Shown one piece after another: positions 40,400 to 49,960 of a stretch of DNA of 64,000 nucleotides. The DNA comes from Bacillus sp. FJAT-14578 (GTDB lineage: Bacteria; Bacillota; Bacilli; Bacillales; Bacillaceae_H). The stretch spans positions 1 through 64,000 of the forward strand of contig NZ_AYSE01000001.1 in assembly GCF_000504165.1 (NCBI RefSeq), written 5' to 3'. Every line of letters starts with the position of its first letter. Position 1 is the stretch's first letter. The position numbers and the translations under genes were made by a program. The notes beneath the pieces are model-generated. The model searched no databases and was not told the origin of the DNA. It worked only from the letters and a program-made list of their open reading frames with translations.

Positions 40400-42256
40400 G
40401 TGTGCCAGGCATGGCAACTATCTAGGTGGTGAAAGTCCACTGTGGGGGTACACATCGACCAACCACTAAGGAAGCGCAAGGTACTTATCGTGAGGTAGGG
40501 GCTGGAGGAAGCGTGGAATAAAATCTTGGCTCGACGTACAGAAATCTGATACTAAGGCTTTATAAAGGGGATGAGGCTCCAATACAAGTCAAAGTCCAAA
40601 AGATGTGCGTAACTTTATAAGGTAAATCAGACGAGTAAAAGAGGAAAGATAGTTACCTTACCCTGGGAGGTCTTGCGGATGTACAGAAGTACAGTCGAAA
40701 ACGGTTAATCGCAAGAAGTCAGCAGAAGCCATAGTAATGAGTAAACTTATGAAGGGCTGAACAATTTATAGTGTTTCAACGCCACGAATGCGTAAGTAAC
40801 GAACTCCGAATGTGTTAATGGTGAAAGTATGAGCGTATCTCAAAGGATAACCAAAAAGGAGATATTACTTACTACGTGAGAGGGAAGGGGAAACGAGTGT
40901 GAAACTTTTAGAACAGATTCTAAGTAATCAAAATATGAATGAAGCCTACTTACGTGTCTATAAAAATAAAGGTGCAAGTGGGGTCGACGGAGTAACAGTC
41001 GACGAGCTAAAACAATATCTGAAAGAGAACAAGGATGAACTGCGCCAGCGTATCAGAACAAGAAAATACCAACCACAAGCTGCCTTAAGAGTGGAGATCC
41101 CAAAAGAAAATGGAAAGATGCGCAAATTGGGAATACCAACAGTAGTGGATAGAGTAGTTCAACAAGCTATTCATCAAGTACTTAGTCCGATATTTGAAAA
41201 GCAATTTAGTGAATTCAGTTACGGCTTTAGACCAAAAAGAAGTTGCGAAATGGCCATAATAAAAAGCTTGGAACTTCTGAATGATGGACACGATTGGGTA
41301 GTGGACATTGACCTTGAAAGATTCTTCGATACAGTCCACCACGATAAACTCATGCGAATTATAGCCAATACAATAGATGATGGAGACGTTATCTCTCTAA
41401 TAAGAAAATATCTCGTCAGTGGGGTCATGGTGAATGGGAAATATGAAGAAACACCAGTCGGGACTCCGCAAGGAGGCAACCTCAGTCCACTATTGAGTAA
41501 TATTATGTTGAATGAACTCGATAAGGAACTAGAAAGTAGAGGATTACGATTCGTGAGATACGCTGATGACGCCCTCATCTTTGTGAAAAGCGAAAAATCA
41601 GCGAACAGAGTGATGAAATCAATCGTGAGATTTATAGAAGAGAAATTAGGATTGATAGTAAATGCCGAAAAGAGTAAAATCTTTCGCCCAAAAGAGTTAA
41701 AATTCTTGGGGTTTGGGTACTATTATGATTCTAAAAACGAGAGATACCGAGTAAAACCCCATCCCATTTCAATTCAGAAATTTCAAAGGAAGCTTCGACA
41801 ACTGACAAAGCGAAGCTGGAGTATTCCGCTAGACTACCGAATATTGAAATTGAAACAAGTCATATTCGGGTGGGTGAATTACTTTAGAATCGCGAATATG
41901 AAAAAAGCCATGGAACGAACAGATATGAAACTGCGCTCCAGAATCAGAATAATCATCTGGAAGCAATGGAAGGTACCGAAGAAACAAATCAAATCGCTCA
42001 TTCAACTAGGGATTCCGAAGGAAGAAGCGAAAGGATTAACCTACTGTCGAAAAGGTTACCGATATATAGGATTATCAAAAGTCGTCCAAAGAGCAATCTC
42101 AAACAAAAGACTAAGGCAGAGGGGAGTACCCTCTGCCTTAGAACGTTACTTAAAAGTACACACTGTAATATAAATTGAAACGCCGTATACGAGACCCGTA
42201 CGTACGGTGTTGTGAGAGGGGCGAAAATAAGCTAATTTATTTTCCCTCTACTCGAT
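40400..42256 (+). mobile_element. Group II intron (class C-like), with encoded reverse transcriptase
   Basis: Begins GTGTGCCAGGCATGGCAACT with the conserved 5' G-U-G-Y-G type start and TGGTGAAAGTCCACTG. Ribozyme domains occupy about 500 bp before the open frame. Domain V is the hairpin CGCCGTATACGAGACCCGTA/CGTACGGTG at 42181-42209; domain VI follows and the intron ends near CTACTCGAT at 42256. Inserted after a terminator-like hairpin, in no gene. Confidence 0.85.
40899..42173 (+). CDS. Group II intron-encoded reverse transcriptase/maturase
   Basis: A 424-residue protein. RT domain motifs: GASGVDGVTVDEL, LGIPTVVDRVVQQAIHQVL, SYGFRPKRSCE, VVDIDLERFFDTV, TPQGGNLSPLLSN and the catalytic RYADDALIF (about 222-230). 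The maturase X domain runs from about 280 to 400. There is no C-terminal HNH endonuclease domain, which fits class C introns that rely on terminator or lagging-strand sites. GTG start after GAGAGGGAAGGGG. All catalytic residues are intact, so activity is possible. Confidence 0.93.
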   Translation: MKLLEQILSNQNMNEAYLRVYKNKGASGVDGVTVDELKQYLKENKDELRQRIRTRKYQPQAALRVEIPKENGKMRKLGIPTVVDRVVQQAIHQVLSPIFEKQFSEFSYGFRPKRSCEMAIIKSLELLNDGHDWVVDIDLERFFDTVHHDKLMRIIANTIDDGDVISLIRKYLVSGVMVNGKYEETPVGTPQGGNLSPLLSNIMLNELDKELESRGLRFVRYADDALIFVKSEKSANRVMKSIVRFIEEKLGLIVNAEKSKIFRPKELKFLGFGYYYDSKNERYRVKPHPISIQKFQRKLRQLTKRSWSIPLDYRILKLKQVIFGWVNYFRIANMKKAMERTDMKLRSRIRIIIWKQWKVPKKQIKSLIQLGIPKEEAKGLTYCRKGYRYIGLSKVVQRAISNKRLRQRGVPSALERYLKVHTVI

Positions 42257-42341
42257 TACTCTCCCCCCAAAGGCAGGATACGATATCCCTTCACCCGCTA
42301 CCATGAAAATCCATACAACTTTTCAGACTCAGAGTGTTAGA

Positions 42342-42479
42342 TTACATTCGCCTAGAGAAAAAACGTTGATCCAACTCGTCTATCTCGGACTTCATGGACT
42401 TCAAACGTTGTATCATCGAATATACATCGGGCTCTATCTTTTCAAGAAGTTCAATTACGAAATCAATCTTAATCTCCAT
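42342..42479 (-). CDS. Small protein, 45 residues, unknown function
   Basis: ATG 42479 preceded by GGAGGG at seven bases. The sequence MEIKIDFVIELLEKIEPDVY, SMIQRLKSMKSEIDELDQRF looks like a helical, coiled-coil-forming peptide. It lies just beyond the intron 3' end, on the opposite strand. Family not recognised; real translation is plausible but unproven. Confidence 0.5.
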   Translation of the reverse strand: MEIKIDFVIELLEKIEPDVYSMIQRLKSMKSEIDELDQRFFSRRM

Positions 42480-42926
42480 CGCTAATCCCTCCTTTTTAAT
42501 AATTATTAATCTGGTTTATTTACCCGGCATTAAGCCGATGTAAGCCTTTTTTAAATTGTTATGAACAATGTTGCTAAACGTTTGTTTAACGTGTTTACAA
42601 CGAAAAAAAGACGAAGCATGTGTGCCTCGCCTTCCGTTTTATTGACGATTAAGTTTTTCGACTGCTTCGTTACTCTCCACAATCTCCTTTATGTTTTAAA
42701 GTAAATAACCATTTCTTTGTGAGTGAACTTCAACAATATGGCCCTAAAATGAAAATGAGCGCTAAATCCTTGTTCCAGGATTGCGCCCTTTTCTGGAAGA
42801 TCGTTAAGTAGCCGTTAGTGAAACAAGAAATAAAATTTATGTTCAATTTATAACACGATTTATATATAATACAAGAATCACATAATTCTTCAGAAGACTT
42901 ATATTAATCAGAAAGGTGATAATAAA
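42480..42926. other. Intergenic region with two hairpins
   Basis: Contains a hairpin GACGAAGCA-TGTG-TGCCTCGCC (42611-42634) and a second with GCGC..AATCC / GGATT..GCGC near 42760-42790 followed by CCTTTTCTGGA; the 15-mer GCGCCCTTTTCTGGA recurs at about 52768. No gene seen apart from the 45-residue frame before it. Confidence 0.5.
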
Positions 42927-43559
42927 ATGGAAAACTTTTATCTGTTTGTCGCTATGTGTATTTTTCTAATTATTTTACCAGGTCCAGATACTGCGATTGC
43001 TACAAAAAATACTCTCACCGTTGGGAAAAGTGGAGGTCTTAAAACAGCTTTTGGTATTTGTTGCTCCCTTCTTATCCATACTTCTGCTGCTGTATTAGGA
43101 CTTTCAGCAATCATTGTTAAATCAGCGTTATTATTTTCTGTCTTCAAATATATTGGTGCTGTTTACTTAATTTATCTCGGTGCTAAAACATTATGGTCTT
43201 TGAGAAAAAAAGAAGAAACAGCAAGCGTTGAGAGGGACACAAAAAAACAGTTTGAAAACACATCTTGTTTCAAACAAGGATTCCTTACCAATATCCTTAA
43301 TCCCAAAATTGCTGTCTTTTTCTTAACCTTTTTGCCTCAATTCGTGGACTCTGGAAGCAATACCTTTATACCATTTCTTATAATGGGCATCACTTATACT
43401 GTATTGACTGCTATATGGTTTTTGCTATATGTCTTTTTAATTAATCAGATTAGTTCTTTTATGAAAAAACCTAAAGCACAAAATATTATTGAAGGAATCA
43501 CAGGCACTATACTAATAGGTTTTGGTATAAAACTAGCCCTAGAAAAGTCCCATAATTAG
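42927..43559 (+). CDS. LysE/RhtB-family amino acid exporter
   Basis: A 210-residue membrane protein with six helices. The N-terminal LIILPGPDTAIATKNTLTVG (about 15-34) is the family signature with the conserved PGPD; KTAFGICCSLLIHT and FLTNILNPKIAVFFLTFLPQF are also typical. AAAGGTGATAAT precedes the ATG. It likely exports amino acids or similar metabolites. It stands alone, with a terminator downstream. Confidence 0.92.
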   Translation: MENFYLFVAMCIFLIILPGPDTAIATKNTLTVGKSGGLKTAFGICCSLLIHTSAAVLGLSAIIVKSALLFSVFKYIGAVYLIYLGAKTLWSLRKKEETASVERDTKKQFENTSCFKQGFLTNILNPKIAVFFLTFLPQFVDSGSNTFIPFLIMGITYTVLTAIWFLLYVFLINQISSFMKKPKAQNIIEGITGTILIGFGIKLALEKSHN

Positions 43560-43580
43560 GTGATTTATATTTATTAGGCA

Positions 43581-43628
43581 AGACCCTTAATTTACTTAAA
43601 TCAAGGGTCTCAGTTTGTCGACAAACTG
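43581..43628. terminator. Tandem hairpins after the LysE-family gene
   Basis: First hairpin AGACCCTT / AAGGGTCT (43581-43610); then a perfect 18-bp palindrome CAGTTTGTCGACAAACTG (43611-43628). The pair separates the convergent LysE-family and carboxypeptidase genes. Confidence 0.6.
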
Positions 43629-43668
43629 AAGCTCAATATTCTTTCTATAGAATCTTGAGCTCTTCGTC

Positions 43669-45108
43669 TTAATAAGTTGTAATAATTTTTTTCATAACAG
43701 TATCAATTTGTGTAATATAGCTTGAACTATTATGTTCTACTAAAATACTAAAAGCATACGATTTCCCACTATTAGCATGCACATAGCCTGCAAGAGTCGA
43801 AACGCCATCCAGGCTACCCGTTTTGGCCATTACACGATTTTTATAGGCAACCTCTGTAAAGCGATTTCGCAACGTTCCACCTATTAAACGGTCTCTTTGG
43901 CCACCTAAAGGTAAGCTAGTTAAAAATGTACTATAGGATGGTTCCTGTGGCTGTTTTACAAGGAACAACGTTTGTTGAATAGCTGTCACCATATTTGAAT
44001 GAGAAATACCTGAACCATCTTCGAATTTCCATTGGTTCATGTCTAATCCGATTGATTGACCATATTCTCTTACTACTTTTAGCCCATGTTCCCAATCTCC
44101 GGCATTATAAACTCTTTTGCCCAATGTTTTTACTAATATATCAGCAATCCCATTATTACTTAATTTAATAAAGTTTGGCATTAATCTTTTTAATGTTTGG
44201 GAACGTTTTGTACCTAAAGATACAGTATTGCTTGGCACAGTTGCATAATCTACTTTAGAGCCATTGGCGAATTTAATGCCTTGTGCAGCAAGCGTATTTT
44301 TAAATGAATTCAGTGTACTTAATGTAGGGTTAAACATTGTTACCCATTCTTTTTTAGAGCTTCCTTGTGGCAAGTTACCAGAAATGATGATTTGATTTGT
44401 ACGATATTTCCTTTCAATTCCTAATGTATTTCTACTTCCTTCTTTAACTGTTTTGGCGTTATTAATCAGTCTTAGTCCACTTAGATTTGGTTGTACCGAA
44501 ATACTTGGTGCAGAACCTACTCTTGAAGCTTTAGCCGTAACAATGACTGTACTCACGTCATAATCATTGTCTGGTGAAGTAGTTAAGGCTGAAATGGGAG
44601 CAGCGTAGTAATAGGTTTCATCTTTTGCCAAAATACCTGGCGATAAACGATCTCCTGTAAACCAAGTTTCATCTCCATAAATGTTCCCATTTATTTGTTT
44701 AATCCCTTTTTGCTTTAATGTATTACTAAAGGTAACAAAGTCTTTTACTTGTAAAGTGGGATCACCTTCGCCACGAAGGTAAATGTTCCCGTGCAAAATC
44801 CCGTTCTGAATCTTTCCATCCATTAACATTTGTGTTGAGAAATAATAATCTTCCCCTAAAACTTCTAAAGCTGTTGCAGCAGTTAATAGTTTTAAAGTTG
44901 AAGCAGGTTTAATACCGTTGTTCCCGTAGTACTCATAGACAAGTTCTCCAGTATTTAAATCACGAAGAGCCATTGAGAAATTGGTACCATAAAGATGACG
45001 ATTAACCGTTTTAGTTAAATCACTATTCGCCTCTGCATTTATACTAAAAAAAGTAGAAGCAATGGCCATAACAAAGAATAATATGTATATCTTTAGCTGA
45101 TTTTTCAA
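43669..45108 (-). CDS. D-Ala-D-Ala carboxypeptidase/endopeptidase, PBP4a (DacC) type
   Basis: A 479-residue peptidase S13 enzyme acting on peptidoglycan peptides outside the membrane. Start TTG 45108 follows GGGGGAGG at six bases and puts the signal peptide (LKIYILFFVMAIASTFFSIN then AEA) at the N-terminus. Active-site motifs: S-x-x-K in KPASTLKLL, S-x-N as LSNNGIADIL, and K-T-G in MAKTGSLDGVSTLAGY. The long insert between the first two motifs is typical of class C PBPs. Stand-alone gene between hairpins; probably non-essential in wall maturation. Confidence 0.92.
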   Translation of the reverse strand: MKNQLKIYILFFVMAIASTFFSINAEANSDLTKTVNRHLYGTNFSMALRDLNTGELVYEYYGNNGIKPASTLKLLTAATALEVLGEDYYFSTQMLMDGKIQNGILHGNIYLRGEGDPTLQVKDFVTFSNTLKQKGIKQINGNIYGDETWFTGDRLSPGILAKDETYYYAAPISALTTSPDNDYDVSTVIVTAKASRVGSAPSISVQPNLSGLRLINNAKTVKEGSRNTLGIERKYRTNQIIISGNLPQGSSKKEWVTMFNPTLSTLNSFKNTLAAQGIKFANGSKVDYATVPSNTVSLGTKRSQTLKRLMPNFIKLSNNGIADILVKTLGKRVYNAGDWEHGLKVVREYGQSIGLDMNQWKFEDGSGISHSNMVTAIQQTLFLVKQPQEPSYSTFLTSLPLGGQRDRLIGGTLRNRFTEVAYKNRVMAKTGSLDGVSTLAGYVHANSGKSYAFSILVEHNSSSYITQIDTVMKKIITTY

Positions 45109-45377
45109 TTTTTTCCTCCCCCTTTTCCAACTAAACATTATCATAGAACCCTATTATCGTACAATATTCTATTTCTAGTTTTAGAAAAAGCGGAGGGGTG
45201 GTTCTTTTGCTTCCAAAATATTTAACTAATTGTTAGAATTGCAATTTAATCATAAATAATCAAGAATTTATAAATTCTAATCTAGTACATAAGTAGATTC
45301 ACTAGTGTTGCATTAAAATAATTTCATTTCTTTGTTGATATAACCAGGAGTTATCTGAAATCGAAATTAGTAAAAAT

Positions 45378-46448
45378 TTATAAAGAAATGGCCCCTGTCA
45401 GTAATGCAACAATAATCATGACTGCACATGTTCCAATTGCCCACTTTAATATAAATTTTTGATGTTCTCCAAAATCTACCTTTGCCATTCCGACTAATAA
45501 ATGAGTGGAAGCAATTAACGGGCTCATTGCGTGTATAGGCTGCCCGAGTACAGAAGCTCGTGCAATTTCAACTGGATCGACTCCATATGCCGCAGCAGTT
45601 TTAGCTATAATAGGTACTACTCCAAAATAATAAGGATCATTTGCCATTACATAGGTCAGCGGGAGGCTTGTAATAGCTGTAATAAGTGCAAAGGACGACC
45701 CAAGCTGTTCAGGAATAATGGAGATGAGACTATTTGCCATTTCATCAACCATATGTGTTCCCGAAAGTATTCCTGTGAAAACACCTGAAGCAAAAATTAA
45801 GGCAACAACTATTACTACACTATCAGCATGAGTGGAAAGCACTTTCTTTTGTATGTCCAAATTAGGGTAATTCACTAATAAAGCCAGTGCGAATGCCATG
45901 ATAAATAATACTGACAAAGGCAGTATGCCCATGATAAGTGCCACGATAAGAGAAAGCGTTAATAATAAATTGAACCATATGAATCCAGGGCGTTTTAAAT
46001 CTGATTCTACTGCCACAGCTAGCTGTTCCTGTGCTAAAAAATGCTGTGACATATCGATATCTAGAACTCCCAATCTTTTACGTTCTTTTTTGCCTAAAAC
46101 ATATGCTGTGAATAAAACCCATAGAATGCCACCCAGCATAACTGGTACAAGAGGAAGAAAAACTTCATTGGCATCCAGTTTTAATGCACTAATGGCCCTT
46201 GCTGTCGGTCCTCCCCATGGAAGTATATTCATTACCCCAAAGGCCATCATGGATACACAGGTTAAGATGAGCGGGTTCATACCTAAACGGATATAAAGCG
46301 GTAACATCGCCGAAACTGTTATGATATAAGTTGTGGTGCCGTCTCCATCCAAAGCAACTAGGCTTGAGAGAATTGTGGTTCCTAGTACTACCTTCAACGG
46401 ATCACCTTTGACGATAGATAGGATTTTAGAAATAAGAGGATCAAACAA
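45378..46448 (-). pseudogene. CitMHS-family citrate/metal transporter, 5' end deleted
   Basis: A 356-residue remainder of a CitM-type transporter that normally has about 430 residues. It begins at FDPLISKILSIVKGDPLKVV, which in full-length members follows an N-terminal stretch with two to three helices. The rest is intact (LDGDGTTTYIITVSAMLPLY, NILPWGGPTARA, VMANDPYYFGVVPIIAKTAA). There is no ribosome-binding site or promoter at the junction; upstream sequence is the truncated LysR gene on the other strand. Transport function is therefore probably lost. Confidence 0.8.
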
Positions 46449-46449
46449 A

Positions 46450-46901
46450 CTTCACATATCGGTTTTATTCGTGGAGATTATAGTTGGCCTGATCAAAAAC
46501 ATTTATTATTTGAAGAAGAATTGTGTATCGCGTCTAAAAATGAAATTCAGCTTGAGGATCTTCCTAATTTACCGAGAATAGACTATCGAACAGATCAACT
46601 ATATAAACAGTTAGTTGAAAATTGGTGGACAGAGCACTATTCCCAGTCTCCATATATTGCCATGTCCGTGGATCAAGGTGATACCTGTAAGGAAATGATT
46701 TTGAACGGATTAGGGTATGCGATTATGCCTTCTCTTTTCTTACATGGCATAAAGGATATCCACAAAATCTATTTGACAGATAAGGAAGGGAAAAAGTTAA
46801 CTCAAAAGACATGGATGTTCTATTATAAAGAATCTTTAGAGTTGAATGTTGTCCAAGCATTTGTTCAGTTTATCCAAGAGTTAGATGTATATAATCTGTA
46901 A
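46450..46901 (+). pseudogene. LysR-family regulator, C-terminal fragment only
   Basis: The open frame starts without a start codon at the junction and reads HIGFIRGDYSWPDQKHLLFE, then LCIASKNEIQLEDLPNLPRI, DTCKEMILNGLGYAIMPSLF and TWMFYYKESLE: the effector domain of a LysR protein (about 150 residues). The DNA-binding half is missing. In bacilli such a regulator is often divergent from CitM/CitMHS genes. The two truncated genes now abut head to head, so one deletion removed both 5' ends and the promoter region. Confidence 0.85.
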
Positions 46902-46917
46902 TTCAATGAGCTTCTGT

Positions 46918-46990
46918 GCAAACAAAATACAAATAAGGGACAAGACGAAAATTTCCCATTCGTCTGTCCCTTGTTATCGTTTTCTTTCAA
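46918..46990 (+). repeat. Hairpin element, copy 2, end of the LysR remnant
   Basis: AAGGGACAAGACGAAAATTT, then CCCATTCGTCTGTCCCTT: a stem of about 15 bp followed by GTTATCGTTTTCTTTC. It probably served as terminator of the LysR gene. It is homologous to the hairpin at 40232-40310. Confidence 0.65.
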
Positions 46991-47049
46991 TCCTGTATTA
47001 TTCCAGCTGTTGTCGTTTTTCGCTAATGAATTTCCCCTTAGAAACTCTC

Positions 47050-47667
47050 TTATTTTGAAAGAAAGTCGTCTAGATATTTTATGATTTCGTCTCGATTTCC
47101 AGAAACCTTTTCAGCTCTTTTTATATCGAATTCTAGTTTTTGGGCGGACTTATCCAAAACCTCTTGTTCCATTGCCTGTGGAATAACTACAACACCATCC
47201 GCATCACCGACAATAATATCCCCTGGATGAATAGTCGCTCCTCCGCAGGAGATAGGCACGTTCAGTTCCCCTTGTCCTGCTTTTCCGCTCGCTGCTATTG
47301 TTGTCCCCTTACAAAAAACCGGGAAGTTCAATTGTTTAATTCCTTCAATGTCGCGGATAACACCATCCACAACAATTCCTTTAATGCCTAAAGTCTGTGC
47401 CATCCCTACAATAAAGTCGCCAGCAATAGCACGGTATGTATCTCCTTTGGCATCCACGACTAGGACATCTCCTGGCTCCGCCTCTCTAATCGCTTTTAAA
47501 AAGACTAGATTGTCACCTACAGGCATTTTGACAGTAAAAGCCCGCCCTGCAACTCGATATTCATCTTTTAATGGCTTGATAGTTGAATCTAAATTATTAA
47601 GGCCTTGCATGGCATCAGATATGCAAGTTGTTGGAATTTCTTGAAATTGATTTACAATATTCATCAT
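47050..47667 (-). CDS. RraA-family protein (HMG aldolase / oxaloacetate decarboxylase-like)
   Basis: A 205-residue protein. The RraA/HMG-aldolase fold is visible in TTCISDAMQGL (about 14-24), GDVLVVDAKGDTYRAIAGDF (with G-x-x-x-G and D) and GIVVDGVIRDIEGIKQLNFP, the last with the R-D pair of catalytic class II pyruvate aldolases. Start ATG 47667 after AGGAG. The nearby CitMHS fragment and tricarboxylate-binding protein fragment suggest it once served an organic-acid pathway. It is intact. Confidence 0.88.
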   Translation of the reverse strand: MMNIVNQFQEIPTTCISDAMQGLNNLDSTIKPLKDEYRVAGRAFTVKMPVGDNLVFLKAIREAEPGDVLVVDAKGDTYRAIAGDFIVGMAQTLGIKGIVVDGVIRDIEGIKQLNFPVFCKGTTIAASGKAGQGELNVPISCGGATIHPGDIIVGDADGVVVIPQAMEQEVLDKSAQKLEFDIKRAEKVSGNRDEIIKYLDDFLSK

Positions 47668-47699
47668 TAGCTCTCCTTTTTTATCATTAAAATAGTTGA

Positions 47700-47795
47700 T
47701 CAAATGACTTCTACTACTAGATTATGTTTTTTGAAAACATCAGCCATTGCTGATTTTGCTTTTGTTTCAATACCGCCCATACGTGATTTTAGGCC
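47700..47795 (-). pseudogene. 3' fragment of an unidentified gene next to the IS607 element
   Basis: The frame reads GLKSRMGGIETKAKSAMADV then FKKHNLVVEVI and a stop at 47700. It looks like the C-terminal end of a protein cut by the IS607-type element. Alternatively ATG 47780 starts a 26-residue peptide after GAGGAGG, but the spacing is long. The parent family is not recognised. Confidence 0.35.
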
Positions 47796-47916
47796 TCCTC
47801 GTTAATGATGATATTCTTCCCGCTAGAAAATATCTACTAAAACCTACTAATCGATACTTCCCAATGCGTTAAGGTAGGCGTTTTGCCTTTCGGCGATACG
47901 TACCTTCTTATCCGAC

Positions 47917-49317
47917 TTAGCTATTTGCGATTAGTTGTACAAACTTGCGGTCGCTTTTTATTACGATCGGATTGCAGAGTTTGGGGAATGGAATGGATAT
48001 GTCCTTTTCATTCCACGATCCCAAAAAACAAATATTTCTTGAAGCGTTCACATCTGCGTGTACGATCTTTTTTAGCACTTGATCTTTAAATAAGCCTCTT
48101 TCAACACGACTACCTTTGTAATCATTAGTTGTAAGTGGGGTATTTTCTTGCGCTAACGATTGAATTTCGTGAATATCTGCACTGATAGAAGAAGTTTTAG
48201 AGGTATAAGCTTCGTCGACTTCTGAAATGTGAATATTGTATTTTGGTGCTTTATCCATCAGGCTTTTCAACAATTGAATAAAGGGAATTTGAACAAAAGG
48301 TTGTTTCGCTTTCTTGCGAAGTTTGATTTCCCCATTGTTCTTTAACTCTGCCAAGTTTCTAGAGATGATTAAGTGTGTCACACCTTGTTTTTGGCAGAAT
48401 TCCAACATACGTGTAGACATTTGGTGAAACTCACTAAAGAAATAATTATTTCTTTTTTCGTATAAAAAAGAACGATACTTTTGTAAAAATGAGACTCGAT
48501 TGACACTTTTCGATGTTGAAATCGTTTCATTTACTTTCGCCATCAAACGATTGAAGTTTGCGTTATAGGTTTTAAAAGGGGTTCCATCTATTAGTAAGGA
48601 AGGTGTTTTTTCATCTTCTACAAAAAGAGCGACCAAGATGTTCACTCCCATATCTAAAGCAGCTGCTTTGTACGCTAAGTTTTCTTCTACCTTTGGAGCT
48701 GCATTTTCATACGCGATCAGAAGATAAACATGACCATTAGAAAGGTGAATATTTATATTTTTGATGTTTTCAAGGCGACCTACCACTTTTTTCAACGCAC
48801 TATGTTTGACATGCGTATAACGCATTTTATCCGACAAATTAATCCCAATCTTATTTTTCTTTTTAAACGTATGAGATTTATAACTGTCCGTATGTAAAGT
48901 GAAGTGGTTCAATTTGTTTAACTTTTTTGGTTTCGGAGGTTTTGCCGTTGTATCTCCGTTTTTTAACTTCGTGAAATAGGACTTATAATTCTTTTTTACT
49001 TCTTTAATAGTTTCCACCAAGTTATGGATTTTTAATGTTTTTCCTGTTTCGATTAACTGTTTCATTAGTTCGTTGTTTCGATAATGGTTGCGAACAAGTT
49101 CTACTTTCTCTGCATCTTTGCCGCCTTTATTACCTGTTATAATTGCACGCATAACAGAACTATTGGTTAAGTGGTAGAACATCTTTTTGTCGTTTTGTTT
49201 ATCATCCTGATGGATTAAAATAAGGAGCATATTTTCGAAATGCTTCGTTGAGTAGAGTTTCTTTTTTGCGTACGAAACAAATTGACGATCTTTAACCCTT
49301 ATTTTCATCGTTTTCAA
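47917..49317 (-). CDS. tnpB: TnpB-like RNA-guided nuclease of IS607-type element
   Basis: A 466-residue protein of the TnpB/OrfB family. RuvC-like catalytic residues: Asp in AALDMGVNILVALF (about 236-249), Glu in SRNLAELKNNGEI and Asp in VHADVNASRN. The stretch EAYTSKTSSISADIHEI lacks the CxxC zinc finger found in many TnpB proteins, as is normal for a subset of IS607 TnpB. Length and motifs are complete, so guide-RNA-dependent DNA cutting remains possible. It starts inside the 3' end of the tnpA remnant. Confidence 0.85.
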   Translation of the reverse strand: MKTMKIRVKDRQFVSYAKKKLYSTKHFENMLLILIHQDDKQNDKKMFYHLTNSSVMRAIITGNKGGKDAEKVELVRNHYRNNELMKQLIETGKTLKIHNLVETIKEVKKNYKSYFTKLKNGDTTAKPPKPKKLNKLNHFTLHTDSYKSHTFKKKNKIGINLSDKMRYTHVKHSALKKVVGRLENIKNINIHLSNGHVYLLIAYENAAPKVEENLAYKAAALDMGVNILVALFVEDEKTPSLLIDGTPFKTYNANFNRLMAKVNETISTSKSVNRVSFLQKYRSFLYEKRNNYFFSEFHQMSTRMLEFCQKQGVTHLIISRNLAELKNNGEIKLRKKAKQPFVQIPFIQLLKSLMDKAPKYNIHISEVDEAYTSKTSSISADIHEIQSLAQENTPLTTNDYKGSRVERGLFKDQVLKKIVHADVNASRNICFLGSWNEKDISIPFPKLCNPIVIKSDRKFVQLIANS

Positions 49318-49726
49318 GTTTTTTCACCTCCTTGAGGGTTTGTTTGGTTTTGCTTGCACGTTTACCTTGTAACCTGCAGCTAAAAACGGTGACCATCTGA
49401 ATCAAATCCTCCACCAATTCTTGTTCACCAGTCTTAGGTGTTTGATCGATGATTTCAATGGAAACGTTATGTCTTTTACAAATGTTTTCGATTAACTCAA
49501 AACCGAAACGGACTAGACGGTCCTTGTCTAAAACAACCACGCGCTCCACTTCTCCGAGAAGGATCGAATCGATCAACTTATTTAAACCCTTGTTCTGATC
49601 ATTCATTCCGCTTCCAATATCCGTTATAACTTCGAAGGAATAACCACGAGCCATCATATATTGTTTGACGGCTTTCACTTGCCGGTTCAAATCGTCTTTT
49701 TGTCTGGAAGTCGAAACACGACAATA
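49292..49726 (-). pseudogene. IS607-type serine recombinase TnpA, 5' end lost
   Basis: The coding frame begins with YCRVSTSRQKDDLNRQVKAV, which includes the catalytic Ser region, but a TGA stop precedes it directly and no start codon or MerR-like N-terminal helix-turn-helix is present. Downstream the frame is intact (GSGMNDQNKGLNKLIDSILL, VVLDKDRLVRFGFELI). Without the DNA-binding domain the protein cannot recognise its ends; starting at the internal TTG 49690 would remove the catalytic serine too. Confidence 0.8.
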
Positions 49727-49960
49727 TCACATTGTTTTTTTATCATTCTGTTAATCTTTTTTAATAGTTAAAACCTCGAATAATTAATCTTCACTATACA
49801 TCCGGTGACCACCCGCTGTCAGGTGGTGAGATTTCAAGATATTTTTTCCATACCACACTCTTAAGGTATTGATATTTTTGTTTATTTTTTGAAAATTCCC
49901 CGATTAAATAAAACTCCATTTTCCATTTCACATCCTTATATGGTAATTATATGGAAAAAT

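Larger units (their letters stand above)
47795..49840 (-). mobile_element. IS607-type element (tnpA remnant plus tnpB)
   Basis: Contains a serine-recombinase TnpA remnant and an apparently intact TnpB in the IS607 order, with a 26-bp overlap of the two frames. Right side: hairpin CCACC-TGACAGCG-GGTGG near 49808-49826. Left side: downstream of tnpB the minus strand has a hairpin AAGGTA ... GCCGAAAGGC ... TACCTT (47868-47912), a candidate guide-RNA scaffold. Exact ends are not determined; IS607 leaves no clear terminal repeats. Confidence 0.6.

Noticed and set aside
42303..42485. Plus-strand 60-codon frame after the group II intron
   Set aside because: Antisense to the better-supported 45-residue minus-strand gene and without a ribosome-binding site.
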